Shown here piece after piece: positions 23,079 through 35,301 of a DNA stretch of 64,000 nucleotides. A model generated the notes under the pieces. It saw only the letters and a program-made list of their open reading frames with translations. It was not told where the DNA came from and ran no database searches. Numbering within the stretch: the stretch's first letter is position 1; every line of letters begins with the position of its first letter. Made by a program: the position numbers and the translations under genes. The DNA lies in the NCBI GenBank assembly GCA_037176705.1, contig CM073886.1, forward strand, positions 92,930,501-92,994,500, read 5' to 3'. The DNA is from Molossus alvarezi (lineage: Eukaryota > Chordata > Mammalia > Chiroptera > Molossidae).

Positions 23079-23332
23079 GTCCTGAGTGGTTTGGCTCAGT
23101 GATTACAGCATCGGCCCTTGGATATAAAAGTTGAGAGTTCAATTTCCGTTAAGGGCACATACCTAGGTTGTGATTGGGTCCCCAGGGCCGTGTGGGGAGG
23201 GGTGGAGGGACCAGTCCATATTTCTCTCTCACATTGATGTTTTGTTTTTTCCTTTCTCTCTCCCTCCCACTCTATCTGAAAATGAATGGAAAAAATATCC
23301 TTGGGTGAGGATTTAAAAAAAAGAAAGAAAAG
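23079..23332 (+). mobile_element. Ves SINE, type A, diverged
   Basis: GTCCTGAGTGGTTTGGCTCAG head, 'tccttgggtgaggattt' tail. Duplication aaaatcagttgg. Confidence 0.85.
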
Positions 23333-24534
23333 AAAATCAGTTGGAGGCTGCTAAAATGATCAAAATGAAGTTCACTGTGGTTTTAAAAACTTGATTCTTA
23401 ATACATTTTTAAACGTGGCAATCTTTCACTTACTAAGTCTTTATTATTTGCTGCAGGGGATAAAAAAAGTAGCCCAAAGATAAACTCCATTTGGAGCATA
23501 AGTCCATTGTTTTCAAATTATATTCTGAACTCTGTTTGCTTCATAGAACCTGACTGAGTGAGGGGTAGGTTGATTGAGGGCAACATTGATTCAGGGGTAA
23601 CAAAAGAACTTCAGTGATGGAGTATACACCTTTCCCCTTGAAGTAATTAATATACCCCCTCAAAACAAAGGAGTAATATAATTATAACCTGTACTCTCAC
23701 CACCCCTTATAAATAACTAATAATTAGTTAATAAATAAAAACAAATATTTTATTCGTAGAAGTCCCATGATCTTTTTTACTTACAAGCATTTTAAAATTA
23801 TTTTCTTTGTTTTTTATAAAAAACATTGGTTGGAATCATACTCAATCACAATCTCATGACTACGTTCCTAATTCACATGATAACATTTAGATAACCTTTA
23901 CTAACTCTTAAGACAATAGGGAAATGGTGGGAACTTGCCCAGAAGAGGAAAGCCCCCTGAGAATTCAGAGCAACACCATAGGCGCTGAGCTGATCTAGTT
24001 CATGTTTTATTGGAGTGCTGACTTCAAAGGAAACTTCCAGAAACCTCACAAATACTAACTTCTTTCAGACGCTGGTAATATGAAACAAAACAAAGTTTCC
24101 AACAACTCAGTTGCAATGAATTGTACTTGAGAACAGACAGTTCCTGTTAGAAGTAACCGTACCCTGCCATGTAACCCAGCAAGCTGTCCTAAATCACCAC
24201 ACTTGAGAATTTCAGGTTTGCTTTTTCTAAGTTTCCTATTGTGGGGAACATCATTCTCTATTCAATGACCATCTCTTTGAAACAGAAATCACAGGGCTTA
24301 CTCGGGACATATGGCATCATGATATTTAAAGATGTATATGTATGTAAAAATGCTAATGAATATAAAGTATAAAAGGAGTGGTTTAAGGTACTTCATAAAA
24401 ATACATGACCAATTTTTTCTTATTAGATAATGTAGACTATATAATACTTAGTGAATCTGCTACCAAAGAGTTCTTTGCAAACTGTTTGGAATTGAGGGTC
24501 CTGAACAGTAAATATCTGCAAAATTCTCCTTGAA
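23333..24534. other. No recognised feature
   Basis: AT-rich intergenic DNA; no gene or clear repeat found. Confidence 0.45.
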
Positions 24535-25020
24535 AAGTATTCACTTATTTACCAATTCAACAAACATTTACTGACAAATGTGCCAAGCATTACTTTAGGT
24601 ATGTGGGATATATCAGTCACCAAAATCAAGATCCCTGTCCTCATGCTACTGGAACCTTATATCCTACTGGGGGGGAGAGAGAAAATAAATAAAAACATAA
24701 AAGTAATTAAGTGAGATAGCATGTTAAAGAGTGATAAGTATACAGAAAAAAGAAAAAGTAGAGCAGGGTGAGGAGGATCAGGAATGTTGGTGGGGCAGAT
24801 AGGCTACATGATTAAGTAGGGTAGTCAGGGCAAGGCTCACTGAGGTAGTGAGTTTTGAACAAAGATCAAAAGGACATGAAGGAATTGGCTCCATGACTAT
24901 GTGGGCAAAGTACATTGCAGCCTGAGGAGCAGCCACGCAAAGGCCCGTCTGGTTGGTTTGAGGAAGAGGAAAAGAGAGCAGAGGGAAAAGTTAAACTGTG
25001 ATAGCCATGGCCAATCCTTC
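24535..25020 (-). repeat. L2-like LINE relic
   Basis: 'caattcaacaaacatttact', 'atgctactggaaccttatat' and later 'gtagtcagggcaaggctcac' follow the order of antisense L2 3' text as I recall it. Confidence 0.5.
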
Positions 25021-25105
25021 AGAATTGTCTTGAGTTAGGCTAAAATGGTCATTGGATGTAGGTCACCCTGGAATGGCTGTGACCTTGATCAAGGTGGTTT
25101 TCTGG

Positions 25106-25340
25106 CCCTGGCCGGTTTGGCTCAGCGGTTGGAGCGTCTGCCTGCGGTACAGAGAGACCCGGGTTCGGTTCCCGCTAAGGGCATGTACCTCGGTTGCAGT
25201 TTGTACCCGGCCCTGGTGGTCGTGCGGGTGGCAGCCACTCGATGTGTCCCTTCACATCGATGTTTCTCTCTCTCTCTCTCCCTCCTGCTCTATCTGAACA
25301 AAAAATGGAAAAATGTCCTCGGGTGAGGATAGAAAAAAAA
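25106..25340 (+). mobile_element. Ves SINE, type A
   Basis: Near-consensus copy with 'atgtcctcgggtgaggat' tail. Duplication aaggtggttttct / aaggtggttctct. Confidence 0.9.
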
Positions 25341-25971
25341 AAGGTGGTTCTCTGTAGTTGAAGGGGCTGAGAGTGGCAGTCTGTTTGCTGACATCACTCC
25401 CAACAGCCTTTATGAAGGAATTGTGGAAGGTACATCTAGGCATCAATCCCTTTGGCATGCCCAAGGTCACCTGTGTTCCATGAAGGTTGGTCTAATTCCA
25501 GCATTCTAATCAGCTAGAAGAAGGGAAAGAAGGAAAAGGGAATGTCCTAGTAGTTATGTACACTATTTCTGCTCATCATCTATTACTAGCACCTAACCAA
25601 GGAATGCTAGATTATGTTGCCTTTATTCTTGGTGGCCTGGGATAGCAAACAAACAATAAGTATATAAAAGTACAACTTGCTATCTCTGTTGCTGTCATAC
25701 TCCCCATTTTAGTATTAAAGAGAATGTGGCTTCACCACACAGAAGATTAAATGAAATGCAGTCCTTGTAGTTCATTTAAGATTTTGTGCTTTGGGTTTTG
25801 GACACTTAAGAAGTAGCAAAGAAACTATATGCTCTTGAAGAGCACAGAGAAAAAGAAGACTTAAGGGAAGGAGAGTGACAGCAATTATACAGATGAGGGG
25901 TAGATCCTGTGAAGTTTGGGAATTAATGCAATCAGATTTGTATCCATGGGCTGAGATCATTGAGGTGGCAC
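25341..25971. other. No recognised feature
   Basis: Intergenic DNA, no gene or repeat assigned. Confidence 0.45.
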
Positions 25972-26800
25972 TTAACACATTGTTGACAGGCAATTTTACA
26001 CAGAAGTTATCTTATGTCACTGGCTATTTTTCCGTAATTGCATATGAAAGTGAAACAATCTAAATAAACTTCAGTATACTTTATTTATACATAATGAATT
26101 TGAACAAAACTTTGTACATATCTGCTACATGTTATATTTTACACATATTATATATTTTAGTAATTTTTTGGTATGGTATACTGTATAGCAATCACCTTTT
26201 GAAACACACACTTTGCATGTTCTAGTTGGATTTTTTTTTTATACCAGTGACTATTTTTTCTAAAACATGGTCTTTTAGTTGCCCTGAAAGCCTAAAAGGT
26301 GATCAATGTAAGGAGCTCTTTTAGAAGTGTTAGGTTCTAAGCTGCACTCATTTTAACCAGCAGTTATCCATTCCCTACCTACTTCAAGAATATAGAACGG
26401 TGTGCTGTTTTTCGAACTTCGACCCTCAGGGCGAAGAGTCACAAATACAATAATCCTATATTACCCTGAGTTTCAAAAATTGAAATAGCTAATGCAAGTG
26501 CAAACACAAGTTAACTTGTGAGCGGTCAGCAATGTTTAAGTAGCATACTTTACTATAAAACTGCTTCCTTCTAGACCTCTTCCCTTGGCTTGCCTCTTCT
26601 GATTTTTCAGCCTTCTTTACTGGGTCTTCTTCCAATTCTTGACCCTTTAATGTTGGTATGCTTCTGGGTTCTTCCCTTAGTCCTCTTCTCTTTTCACAAT
26701 GAATCACAGTGCATTTTTTCCTTTGTTGAGTCATATAACCCTTTGAGAATATGATGACCTTCAATCCCAGAAAAATGTCCATGTGAACATCACCATTTTA
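25972..26800 (-). mobile_element. Possible piggyBac-like DNA transposon relic
   Basis: A TTAA at 25972-25975 is followed by 'cacattgttgacaggcaatt', which looks like a piggyBac-type end. On the minus strand at about 26235-26170, codons read a C-x2-C pair followed by C-Y-x-V-Y-H-T-K-K and a stop. This resembles the C-terminal cysteine-rich tail of piggyBac transposases. A basic/acidic 97-codon frame (26489-26782) lies upstream on the same strand, with breaks between. The opposite transposon end was not found. Family placement is inference. Confidence 0.35.
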
Positions 26801-27269
26801 TTGAACAGAATGAACTCAATGGAGTACAAACATTAAACATTTCATTTTTTTCCCCATCTTTGTCCTCTGTTGTTCTCCTTTACTAGGTAGGTCCTTCATG
26901 ATGTGTCAAAAACATCCCACAGTTTGCTGGACCCTTTTAGTTACTAAAAAGCAGTTGAGTCCACTGGGAACTCTAATCACATCTCTACTTTTCCACCTAC
27001 TGAGGCTTGTCTATGGTCCAAGGACCTACAAAGTCAGCTCTTTGACTCTTCCTGCCTTCTCTCTTCTGATTCACTGGGTTGGAGATCACTAGAAGGAAAG
27101 GTGAGCAACCAGTGTAACTGCCTTGTGTAAATGGTCTTTCTCTCGCTCTGTCTGGCCCTGTCCTCTGTGTATGGACTCTGCTAAGGTCATGGCCTCTACC
27201 TTTTCTCTGGGTACTTTTCAGAGTCACCTTGGCCCATTTGATGCTAAGGACCTCTTTCAGCCTCTACTG
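26801..27269. other. No recognised feature
   Basis: Could be the upstream part of the putative transposon relic, but nothing decisive is visible. Confidence 0.3.
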
Positions 27270-27632
27270 CTGTAATGAACTGAATGTTTATGTTCCTCCC
27301 ACCCTTCAAATTCATATGCTAAAATCCTAACCCCCAATGTGATGGCATTAGGAGGTGGACCCTTTGAGAGGTGATTAGGTCACGGAAGTGGAGCCTTCAT
27401 TAATAGGATTATTCCCCTTATAAAAGACACTCCAGAGAGCTCCTTTATCCCTTCTACCTTGTGAGGATGCAGTGTGAAGATGGCCAGCTATGAACCAGGA
27501 AGCAAGCTCTCACCAGACATATATGCCAGTGCCTTGATCTCAGATTTCCTAGCCTCTAGAACTGTGAGAAATAAATGTCTCTTGTTCATAAGCCACCCGC
27601 TCCATAATACTGTTACAGCAACTTGCACACAT
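27270..27632 (+). mobile_element. MaLR (MLT1/MST-type) solo LTR
   Basis: Very recognisable LTR order: 'gaactgaatgtttatgttcc', 'cctaacccccaatgtgatgg', 'aggtgattaggtca', 'tctagaactgtgagaaataa' and 'cataagccaccc'. No internal region. Old inactive ERVL-MaLR class. Confidence 0.85.
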
Positions 27633-27779
27633 GTTCCTGATTAATAGTCTACATGTAACTATCTACTATACATCAACACTTAAATATGTTTTACCAGTCA
27701 TATTGAACATAGCATCTAACATAATTAACTCATTATTTTTAAGTACATTCCAACCTCAGAATCTGTTTCCAACTATATT

Positions 27780-28112
27780 TTCTATCTAACCATCCACCTA
27801 ATTATTTAGGGAAAAAATATAGGAATCATCCTGGGCCCTCCTTGACCTCCCCACCATTCCAGTCAATCACTAGGAGATTTTTATCTCTTAAATTCACACC
27901 CTCCTTAATTGTGTTGCTATTTCTACTGTCTTAGTTGAGGCCATTACTACCTTTCTTTTGGATTATATAACAACCTTCTAAGAAATCTCTCTGTATCCAG
28001 ATTTATCTTCCTCAAATCCATTTGCATACTATATCTAGAGTAATCTTTCTGACATTCAGATCTCATCAAGTGATACTCCTGCTTAAAACACTCTAGTGGC
28101 TCCCCATTGTAC
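27780..28112 (+). repeat. L2-like LINE relic, sense
   Basis: 'gagtaatctttctgacattc', 'atactcctgcttaaaacac' and 'ctagtggctccccattgta' are typical of the L2 3' coding end as I recall it. Confidence 0.55.
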
Positions 28113-28312
28113 CATGATGTTTATCAAAGTATGGTTCTTATATCACCTTTGAATAGGATCATTTGCATGGCACATTAAAAATAGAGTCCTAGGCCCTAAC
28201 ACAGACTTAATGAGTCAGAATCTCTGGGGATATGACCCTGGAGTCTGCAGTTTTAATTTGTATTTTTAGAAAGTGGTTTTTATGAAGAAAAATTTTTGTG
28301 AATGGTTATCTG
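28113..28312 (+). mobile_element. MER5A-type hAT MITE
   Basis: 'tatcaaagtatggttctta', 'gagtcagaatctctggggat' and 'tctgcagttttaatttgta' follow MER5A order. Non-coding. Confidence 0.75.
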
Positions 28313-28530
28313 TAAGATAAATCTAAAATTTTCAGGTTATACAGGATTTTCGGTATTTAGCTTCTATTACCTCTTTAATTTTTCATCCTGCTGTTACTTC
28401 AGCAATTTGTTTTCTAGGAAAAATATCTTTCCTAATGAGCTATTTTATACATCTTTGTCTTTGAATATGCTAGTTCCTTAGCATATTTTCCCCAAACTCT
28501 CTTTTGGCTTATAAAAATCTACTTATCCTA

Positions 28531-28767
28531 CCCTGGCTGGATGTGACTTAGTTGGTTGGACATTGTCCTGTACACTGAAAAGTTGCCAGTTCAATTTCCA
28601 GTCAGGGCACATGCCTGGGTTGTAGGCTCAGTCCCCAGTACAGGGCATGCAGGAGGCAGCCGACTGATGTTTTGCTCTCACATCAATGTTTCTCTCTCTC
28701 TCCCCCTCCCTCCTTCCTACTCTCTCCCTTCCTCTCTCTTTAAAAATCAATTTTAAAATCCTTAAAA
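28531..28767 (+). mobile_element. Ves SINE, type C
   Basis: Head CCCTGGCTGGATGTGACTTAG, arm GTCCTGTACACTGAAAAG, pyrimidine tract and A-tail. Duplication aatctacttatcc / aatctatttatcc. Confidence 0.85.
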
Positions 28768-29764
28768 AAATCTATTTATCCTCCAAAATTTTATTAGACT
28801 TTTCTAATATATAAATGTATTGTATCGGTATCTGTATCTCTCTTTCTTTATATATGAAACTGTGGGAGCAGTGTCTGTAAGACTGTTGTCTCTGTGTCTG
28901 CTGATACTTAAGGGAAAATGAATGTAAAATGAGAAAGATGATGGAAGGCAGGTTGGAATCAATAAGCTTGAGATGTAAGCAACCCTACAAGGATGGACAG
29001 AAACCTATGTTGTTCTTATTGCCTCTAACCTGGGTAATGATATCCTATAGGAACTGGGGCTCTTCAGCATAGAGTTAAACATATACATTTGGACCAGGAG
29101 TTGGAAGAATTGAAAGAGGATCCAGGGGAAGATAGAGCAATTACAGGCCTAGGTACTGCTTTCCTATCACCTTCGAAATCTCTCAAGAATCTTTCCGTGG
29201 CCCACTCTATCTGGAAACAAACAAGAAAATGAATTCTAGGAAATGTCTCATTTAGACAAGTTGATAACTTAAAAACCCACCACACATTGGATAATCTATT
29301 TTAGGCAGGGTGGTCTCATTGGTGAGTTAACATTCACCCAGCAAGTAAAGTGAGGGATTGGGCCAAGAAAATAAACAAGAGATGACAAAGATATGCAAAG
29401 GCCTCGAGGCAATAATTTCAGGATGGAGGGCTGTGGAGAAGAATTGATACCTATGCCAAGGAAAGGGCAAGATCTAGCTGAGTGTCAGGAATAGCTGGGA
29501 CTAAGTTTCTAATGTCATTATGGTCTTCTCCCTGCATTTCTGTTTCTCTCTGTGTTGACCTTTTTTACTTGAGACTGGTTTTCTTTACCTGGTGAAAATG
29601 TGGTTGCTGATAGTATTTAAGTTTTACATCTTATAATTTCAGCCATCAGAGACAAACTATCTTTATGTTTACTAAGATAGGTCATTATAAAATTTGGGAG
29701 AAAGTACTTATTGACTTAATTTGAGTTAGTTGTCCATCCTTGGACCATTTATGTACTACCAAAC
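28768..29764. other. No supported gene
   Basis: Some GA-rich L2-like text at 29290-29480, otherwise unrecognised. Confidence 0.4.
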
Positions 29765-30360
29765 AATGGTGTATGTTATTAACTATCTGTTCCTGCATAA
29801 GAAATTACTCTATAATTTAGCAGCTTTAATAGTGATAAACATCTATTGACTCACACAGTTTCTGTGCAACAGGGATTTAGGGGCAGGTTAGCTGAGTGGG
29901 TCTCTCTTGGGCAGGGGCTGGAGGTTACAGTCAAGATGTCAGCTGGAGCTGCAGTCATCTGAAAGCTTGAATAAGCTGAAGGATTCACTTCCAAGGGGAC
30001 TTTTTAGATGTCTGCTAAGTTAATACTGGTTGTTGGCAGGAAGCCTCAGTTCCATGCAATGTGGACATTTTCATAGGGCTTCCCAAGTGTTTTTTTTATA
30101 ATTTTTAAAAATTTTTATTGCTTTTTTAGAGAGAGAGGGGAAGGGAAAGAGAGATAGAAACATCGATGTGAGAGAGAACTATCTATTGGCTGCCTCCTGC
30201 ATGTCCCCTACTGGGGATCGAGCCTGCAACCCAGGCATGTGACTTGACTGGGAATCGAACTGGGACATCTCAGTCCATGGGATGATGCTCAATCCACTGA
30301 ACCACAACAGTCGGGCCTGCCTGAGTGTTTTCACAACATGTTACCTGGCTTCCTCCAGAG
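29765..30360. mobile_element. Old LTR-like repeat split by a SINE
   Basis: 'ttaactatctgttcctgcat', 'cacacagtttctgtgcaaca' and, after the SINE, 'cctccagagtgagtgatt' belong to a common eutherian LTR-class repeat whose exact name I cannot fix. Confidence 0.5.
30094..30318 (-). mobile_element. Ves SINE, type B, antisense
   Basis: 'tttttattgcttttttagag' to 'gaaccacaacagtcgggc'. Duplication aagtgtttt / gagtgtttt. Confidence 0.85.
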
Positions 30361-30795
30361 TGAGTGATTAAAGGAGCAAGATATAGGCTGTAATTTCTTT
30401 AAAAATTTTATTCTGTTTATTTTCTTTTTAAATGTATCTTTATTGTTGAATGTATTACAGATATCCCTCCCTTTTTCCCCACCTTGATTCCCTCCTCTCC
30501 ACTACCACCTTCCCTCCTGCCTTCCTCACACTATTGTCTGTGTCTATTGATTATGCATATATGCATATAAGTTCTTTGGTTTCTCTCTTCCCACTCCACC
30601 TCCCTGCTTCCCTTTGAGGTTCATCAGTCTAACAAACAATTTGTATTTCTTAATCCCTTCATTCTTTTCACCTAACCCCCCTCCCATCTGGCAACCAACA
30701 AAAAGTTCTCTGTATCTATGAGTCTGTTTCTGTTCTCATTTTGTTTGTAGACTCAGTTGTTCATAGATATGTATAGCCATTTTATTGTTCATATT

Positions 30796-30929
30796 TCCTC
30801 CTTCTCCTTCCTCTTCCTCCTCCTCCTCCTCCTCCTCCTCCTCCTCCTCCTCCTCCTCCTCCTCCTCCTCCTCCTTCTTCTTCTTCTTCTTCTTCTTCTT
30901 CTTCTTCTTCTTCTTCTTCTTCTTCTTCT
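30796..30929. repeat. Compound (CTC)n-(TTC)n microsatellite
   Basis: About 134 bp of pure pyrimidine on the plus strand, first CTC units then TTC units, without interruption. It sits where other HAL1-like copies have only a short CTTCTTCTTC. Polypurine/polypyrimidine mirror tracts of this length can form triplex DNA. Confidence 0.95.
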
Positions 30930-31184
30930 AGAAGACCCATTAACATTTCATACAATACTGGTTTGGTGGTGATGAGCTCCTATAGCTTTTTCTTGTCTGG
31001 GAAACTCTTGATATGTCCATCAATTCTAAATGATAGCTCTGCAGGATAGAGTAATCTTGGTTGTAGGTTCTTGGTTTTCATCACTTTAAATATTTCTTGC
31101 CACTCTCTTTTGGGCTGCCAAAGTTTCTTTTGAGAAATCAGCTGACAGCCTTATGGGAGCTCTGTTGTAGGTAACTAACTGCTT

Positions 31185-31851
31185 TTAAGAATCTCTCTTG
31201 TCTTGAACCTTTTGCATTTTGATGATGATGTGTCTTGCTGTGGACCTCTTTGAGTTCACCTTGTTTGGGACTCTCTGTGCTTCCTGGACTTGTATGTCTG
31301 TTTCCTTCATCAATTTAGGGAAGTATTCTGTCATTATTTTTTCAAATAGGTTTTCAATCTCTCTTTGCCTTCTGGCATTCTCATGATGCAAATGTTGATA
31401 CACTTGAAGTCGTCCCACAGGCTCCTTATACTATCCTAATTTTTTGGGATTCTTTTTTCTTTTTGCTGTTCTGATTGGGTGTTTTCTGCTTCCTATATTC
31501 CAAATTGATGGTTTGCTTCTTGGCTTCACCTACTCTACTATTGATTCCCTATAAATCATTCTTTATTTCAGTTAGTGCATCCTTCATTTCTGACTGATCC
31601 TTTATTATGCTCTTGAGGTCCTCATGAAGTTCCTTGAAATTCTCACCAAGTTCATTGAGTGTCCTTAAAGCCGTGTTTTGAACTCTGCATCTGTTAGATT
31701 GCTTATCTCCATTTTGTTTAGTTATTTTCCTGGAGTTTTGTTCTGTTCTTTCATTTGGGACATGTTTCTTTGTCTCCTCATTTTGGCTTCCTCTGTGTTT
31801 GTTTCTTTTCTTTTTTTTTTTTTTAATCCTCACCTGAGGGCATCCTTCCAT
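31185..31851 (-). pseudogene. L1-type ORF1 remnant in HAL1-like copy A
   Basis: L1 ORF1p is an RNA-binding, coiled-coil trimer protein that coats element RNA. Here the minus-strand frames keep recognisable blocks: the N-terminal coiled-coil part with an 'ALTEIKNDL' motif, and the RRM region with 'REIENLFEKIMTEYFPKL' and 'RHIIIKMQKVQDK'. Frameshifts and stops separate them, and a SINE is inserted near the start of the frame. Not functional. Confidence 0.8.
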
Positions 31852-31883
31852 TTCTTGTTCAGATAGAGTGGGAGGGAGAGAGA

Positions 31884-31923
<40 letters not shown>

Positions 31924-32081
31924 TCAATGCGAAAGGGACACATTGAGTGGCTGCCACCCGCATGACCAACCAGGGCCAGGGACAAACTACAACCGAGGCA
32001 TGTGCCCTTAGCGGGAACCGAACCCGGGTCTCTCTGGACTGCAAGCCGATGCTCCAACCGCGGAGCCAAACTGGCCAGGGC
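31809..32081 (-). mobile_element. Ves SINE, type A, antisense, in copy A
   Basis: TTGGTCG sublineage with a long (GA)n tract. Duplication ctgtgtttgtttct on both sides. Confidence 0.95.
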
Positions 32082-32257
32082 CCTGTGTTTGTTTCTATGT
32101 ATTAGATAGAGTTGCTATGTCTCCTAGGCTTCCTAGGGTGGCCTGTTGCAGTAGGTGTCCTATAGGGTCCAGTGGCTCAGCCTCCCTGGTCACCCAGCTG
32201 GGCCCTCGAGGCCACTCCTAGTGTGGACTTTACACCCTTCTGTTGTAATTGAGTCTT

Positions 32258-32353
32258 TTTTTTTTTTTGGTATGCACCCCTAGTGGGAACCGAACCTGGG
32301 ACACTCTGGTCCACAGGCCGCCACTCCAACTGCTGAGCCAAACTGGCCAGAGC
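32258..32353 (-). mobile_element. Mini-Ves SINE, copy 3 (antisense)
   Basis: Poly-T then inverted GGTATGCACCCCTAGTGGG, inverted B box GGAACCGAACC, inverted head 'ccaaactggccagagc'. The perfect 14-bp duplication tgtaattgagtctt proves insertion as a roughly 85 bp unit plus tail. Confidence 0.9.
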
Positions 32354-33630
32354 TGTAATTGAGTCTTGATTGCTGTTGGCACATCATTGGGAGGGTTTTA
32401 TTCAGGCTGATCAGCTGCAAGGACTGGCTGTGCCCACTAACCACTGACCTCTGACTACCTTGGGTGATCAGATGTGCAGGGGCCCACCACCCAGAGCAAG
32501 ACTTACTTCAGCAGGGCTCTGGTACCCACTGAGTTCATTCCTTGAGTGTGTCACTTATGGAGGTGGTGCTTTGACATGGTCTGAAGCTGTTCACTGGGTG
32601 TGCTGGCTCTGGAGCAAGGTCAGCCACTGCCTGTGTTCTACCCGGGGCCACCAGGCATAGGCTATAAAGTGATCTGCTGATGGTTGCTGCTTGTGCTGGG
32701 CTTGGAGGTACCCAGGAAAAGCCTAGCTCTGAACCAAGGCTGGCTGCTTCTTGTGCCAGGCCTGGGGCCACTTAGTGAGAGGTATGGGGCTCGCTGTGGC
32801 CAGATGCTGCTTGTTTGAGAGAATTTAGGAAAATCTCAAGCAGGAGCCAAAACAGGTCAATCCTATGGTAAAGGATTTGAAACAGCTTGGGTGGGCCTGA
32901 AAGTTGGGTGGGGTAAGGCCTCAGGGAATCACTAGGCAGGGCAAACAGTGTGAACCAGGTTGCTGGAGCCCCAGAAATGGTAGCAGTCTGCCTGCCCTAT
33001 GGGGAAAGGCTCACAAAAGGAACAAAGGCCTGTGCCAGCAGCACTGTCTGTCAGGGAGAAAGCTGCCTCTCCAGCTCTTACCCCAATGCCAAACAACTCA
33101 GGTCTTCCTCGTTATATCTCTGGTGCCTTTCAAGCTGCCTCCCCTCCACTCTGGAGCCCAGAAGGAGCGAGTCCCGGTAAGTCCATGTGTGGGCCCTTTA
33201 AGAGGAACTGCCTGGGACTCCAGAAGCATCAGCCTCCTTCAGCCTCAATTCCTGCTGTATCTTACAGCCAGAAGTGATGGGGACTTCTCTTCCCAGCACT
33301 GTAACCTTGAGTTGGGAGCCTGGTGTGAGATGGGACGCCTTGCTCCTCAGGGAGGACCTTCACAGCTGAGGTCTCTCTCCTGAATTTTATCCCCCACACA
33401 TGGGTGTGGGACCAGCCCGTTCTTGCCTCCATCCTTCCTACCAATCTCGATGTGGCTTCTTCTTTAATTTTGTAGTTGTAGGACTTCCATTCAGCTTGAT
33501 TTCAGGCAGTTCTGAAGGATGTTTGTTCTGTAGTTTAGTTATAATTTTGATGTGGTTGTGGGAGGAGGCGAGTACTGACTGCATTTATCCACGCCGTCAT
33601 CTTGACTGGAAGTCCTATTCTATTTATTTT

Positions 33631-35110
33631 TAATTTTAATTTTTTGACTGAAGTATAATTGACACACAACATTATAAAGCTGTAATATTTTCTATGATCC
33701 AGACATGGATATCATATTGTTTTTCTTTAATATAGTCACACAAGTCAGCACCACTCTCTGTTGGAGGGGACTATACAAATATATGAAAAATAGGAAGTGA
33801 GAAGCTTGGGGGCAATTTGGGGGCCTGGATACCAAGGACACTATAATTTGCACATTTTGTATTAGGTTCCTAGTCTTTGTGGACAGAGTGGATATGGAAT
33901 ATATAATCATGTGAGAACATTCATCTCGGATGAAGAGAAGAGGCACTCACTATATGGATAGAGAAGGTGAAGGAGAAACTGCTAGAAAATTTGGGAGAGG
34001 AGTCTTGAGAAAAAATAAGGGTGTATTATTAGAGTGTTAATTACTTCCCTGTTTATACCTTGAACGCACCTCTGTGTTACATCTTGGCACTACATCTCAA
34101 TTATTCATTTACAAATATTTCTTTTGTACTAGATTATGAGATCTCTTCCTTTATCTTTGGGTCTGCATCACCAAATACATTGTCTGGTACAAAACAGACA
34201 ACCAAAATTGTCTGAACTGAACTGAATCAAACAGATTGAGGATATGAGCATAGTTCTTAACTAATTAAAGGTACAGTTAGGGTGGACACAAAGCTAAAAA
34301 TTCTCAGATCAGAAAGCATTTCTTGGCACTTGAAAGATACTCTTTAGATGAAATGAGTTAAGAGCTTATGAAATTTGTATCTTCAAAACATAGAACAGGC
34401 TAAAGTATAAATAATTTATATTTTGTTATTTAAGTAAATACAATTTTATTGAATAAGTGGATATTAGTAAGGACTTATTTTTTGGTGCATGGAACAGAAG
34501 ACCAAATCAAACTAGCTCAATAATAAAAAGGGTGGATTTATTGGAAAGTATATGAAGTAATTAATAGAATCAAAGAGGCACCAGAACCTCAAGAATAGAA
34601 ACACAAAAGGAAACCCAGAAATTCTTCTCTTTTAGCTGCTCTCTCTACATCTGCTTTACTTTCTCAATGCAGACCAGCTCTCTTGTTTTCAGTCCACATG
34701 TCAGTAGTAATAGTTCTCAAGTTAGCATTTACAAATGTAGCTACTTAAAGAGAGATGATCTGTTCCTCTCAGTTGCAGTTTTAAAATTCTTGAGAAAGAG
34801 ACCAGTAGACACCCCTTTAAGGTCAGGTGCTCACTCTTATGACAGATTGATTGTGCCTGGTGACAGTGTTACATTATAGGAATATTGCAAAACCTGTTGC
34901 AAACCTAGAGATTAGTCAGTGGGGTCCCTTACAATTCTTGTAAGATAGTTACTGGGTAGACAAAACAATAAGTATATGTTCAATGAAGATTTAGATAAGG
35001 GATGACATATTCATTTTCAAACACAAATGTTGTTCAAGGTCCAATAATAGTCTCTGGAGTTTGATATGGTATCACAAGATATTTTCAGTGTCACCATAAG
35101 AAACAATTGG
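33631..35110. other. No supported gene
   Basis: 33640-33690 is a scrap of old antisense L1 3' end ('gactgaagtataattgacac'). The remainder, to the next SINE, is unrecognised. Confidence 0.4.
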
Positions 35111-35269
35111 GCCCTGGCCAGTTTGGCTCAGCGGTTAGAGCGTCGGCCTGCGTTCCAGAGAGACCCAGGTTCAGTTCCCGCTAAGGGCATGTACCTTGGT
35201 TGCAGTTTGTCCCCTGCTGTGGTTGGGTCGTGAGGGTGGCAACCACTCAGTGTGTCCCTTTCATGCCGA

Positions 35270-35301
<32 letters not shown>

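Larger units (their letters stand above)
30424..33615 (-). mobile_element. HAL1-like (ORF1-only L1) element, copy A
   Basis: Full-length but old. On the minus strand it starts with CTTCCAGTCAAGATGACGGCG (reverse of about 33612-33592), followed by a long GC-richer 5' UTR, a broken ORF1 (pieces near 31851-31549 and 31418-31185) and a 3' UTR with the G-rich end shared with L1. No ORF2 sequence exists between ORF1 and the tail. The 15-bp target duplication tattctgtttatttt / tattctatttatttt (30409-30423, 33616-33630) marks one insertion. It carries two later SINEs and an expanded pyrimidine microsatellite. Compared with copies B and C it has an extra 5'-UTR block (32105-32770). Confidence 0.8.

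Noticed and set aside
30757..30972. Poly-leucine open frame
   Set aside because: It is only the translation of the CTC/TTC microsatellite.
32904..33383. 159-codon plus-strand frame and neighbours
   Set aside because: They lie antisense in the GC-rich 5' UTR of HAL1-like copy A; the corresponding frames in copies B and C are not conserved as proteins.
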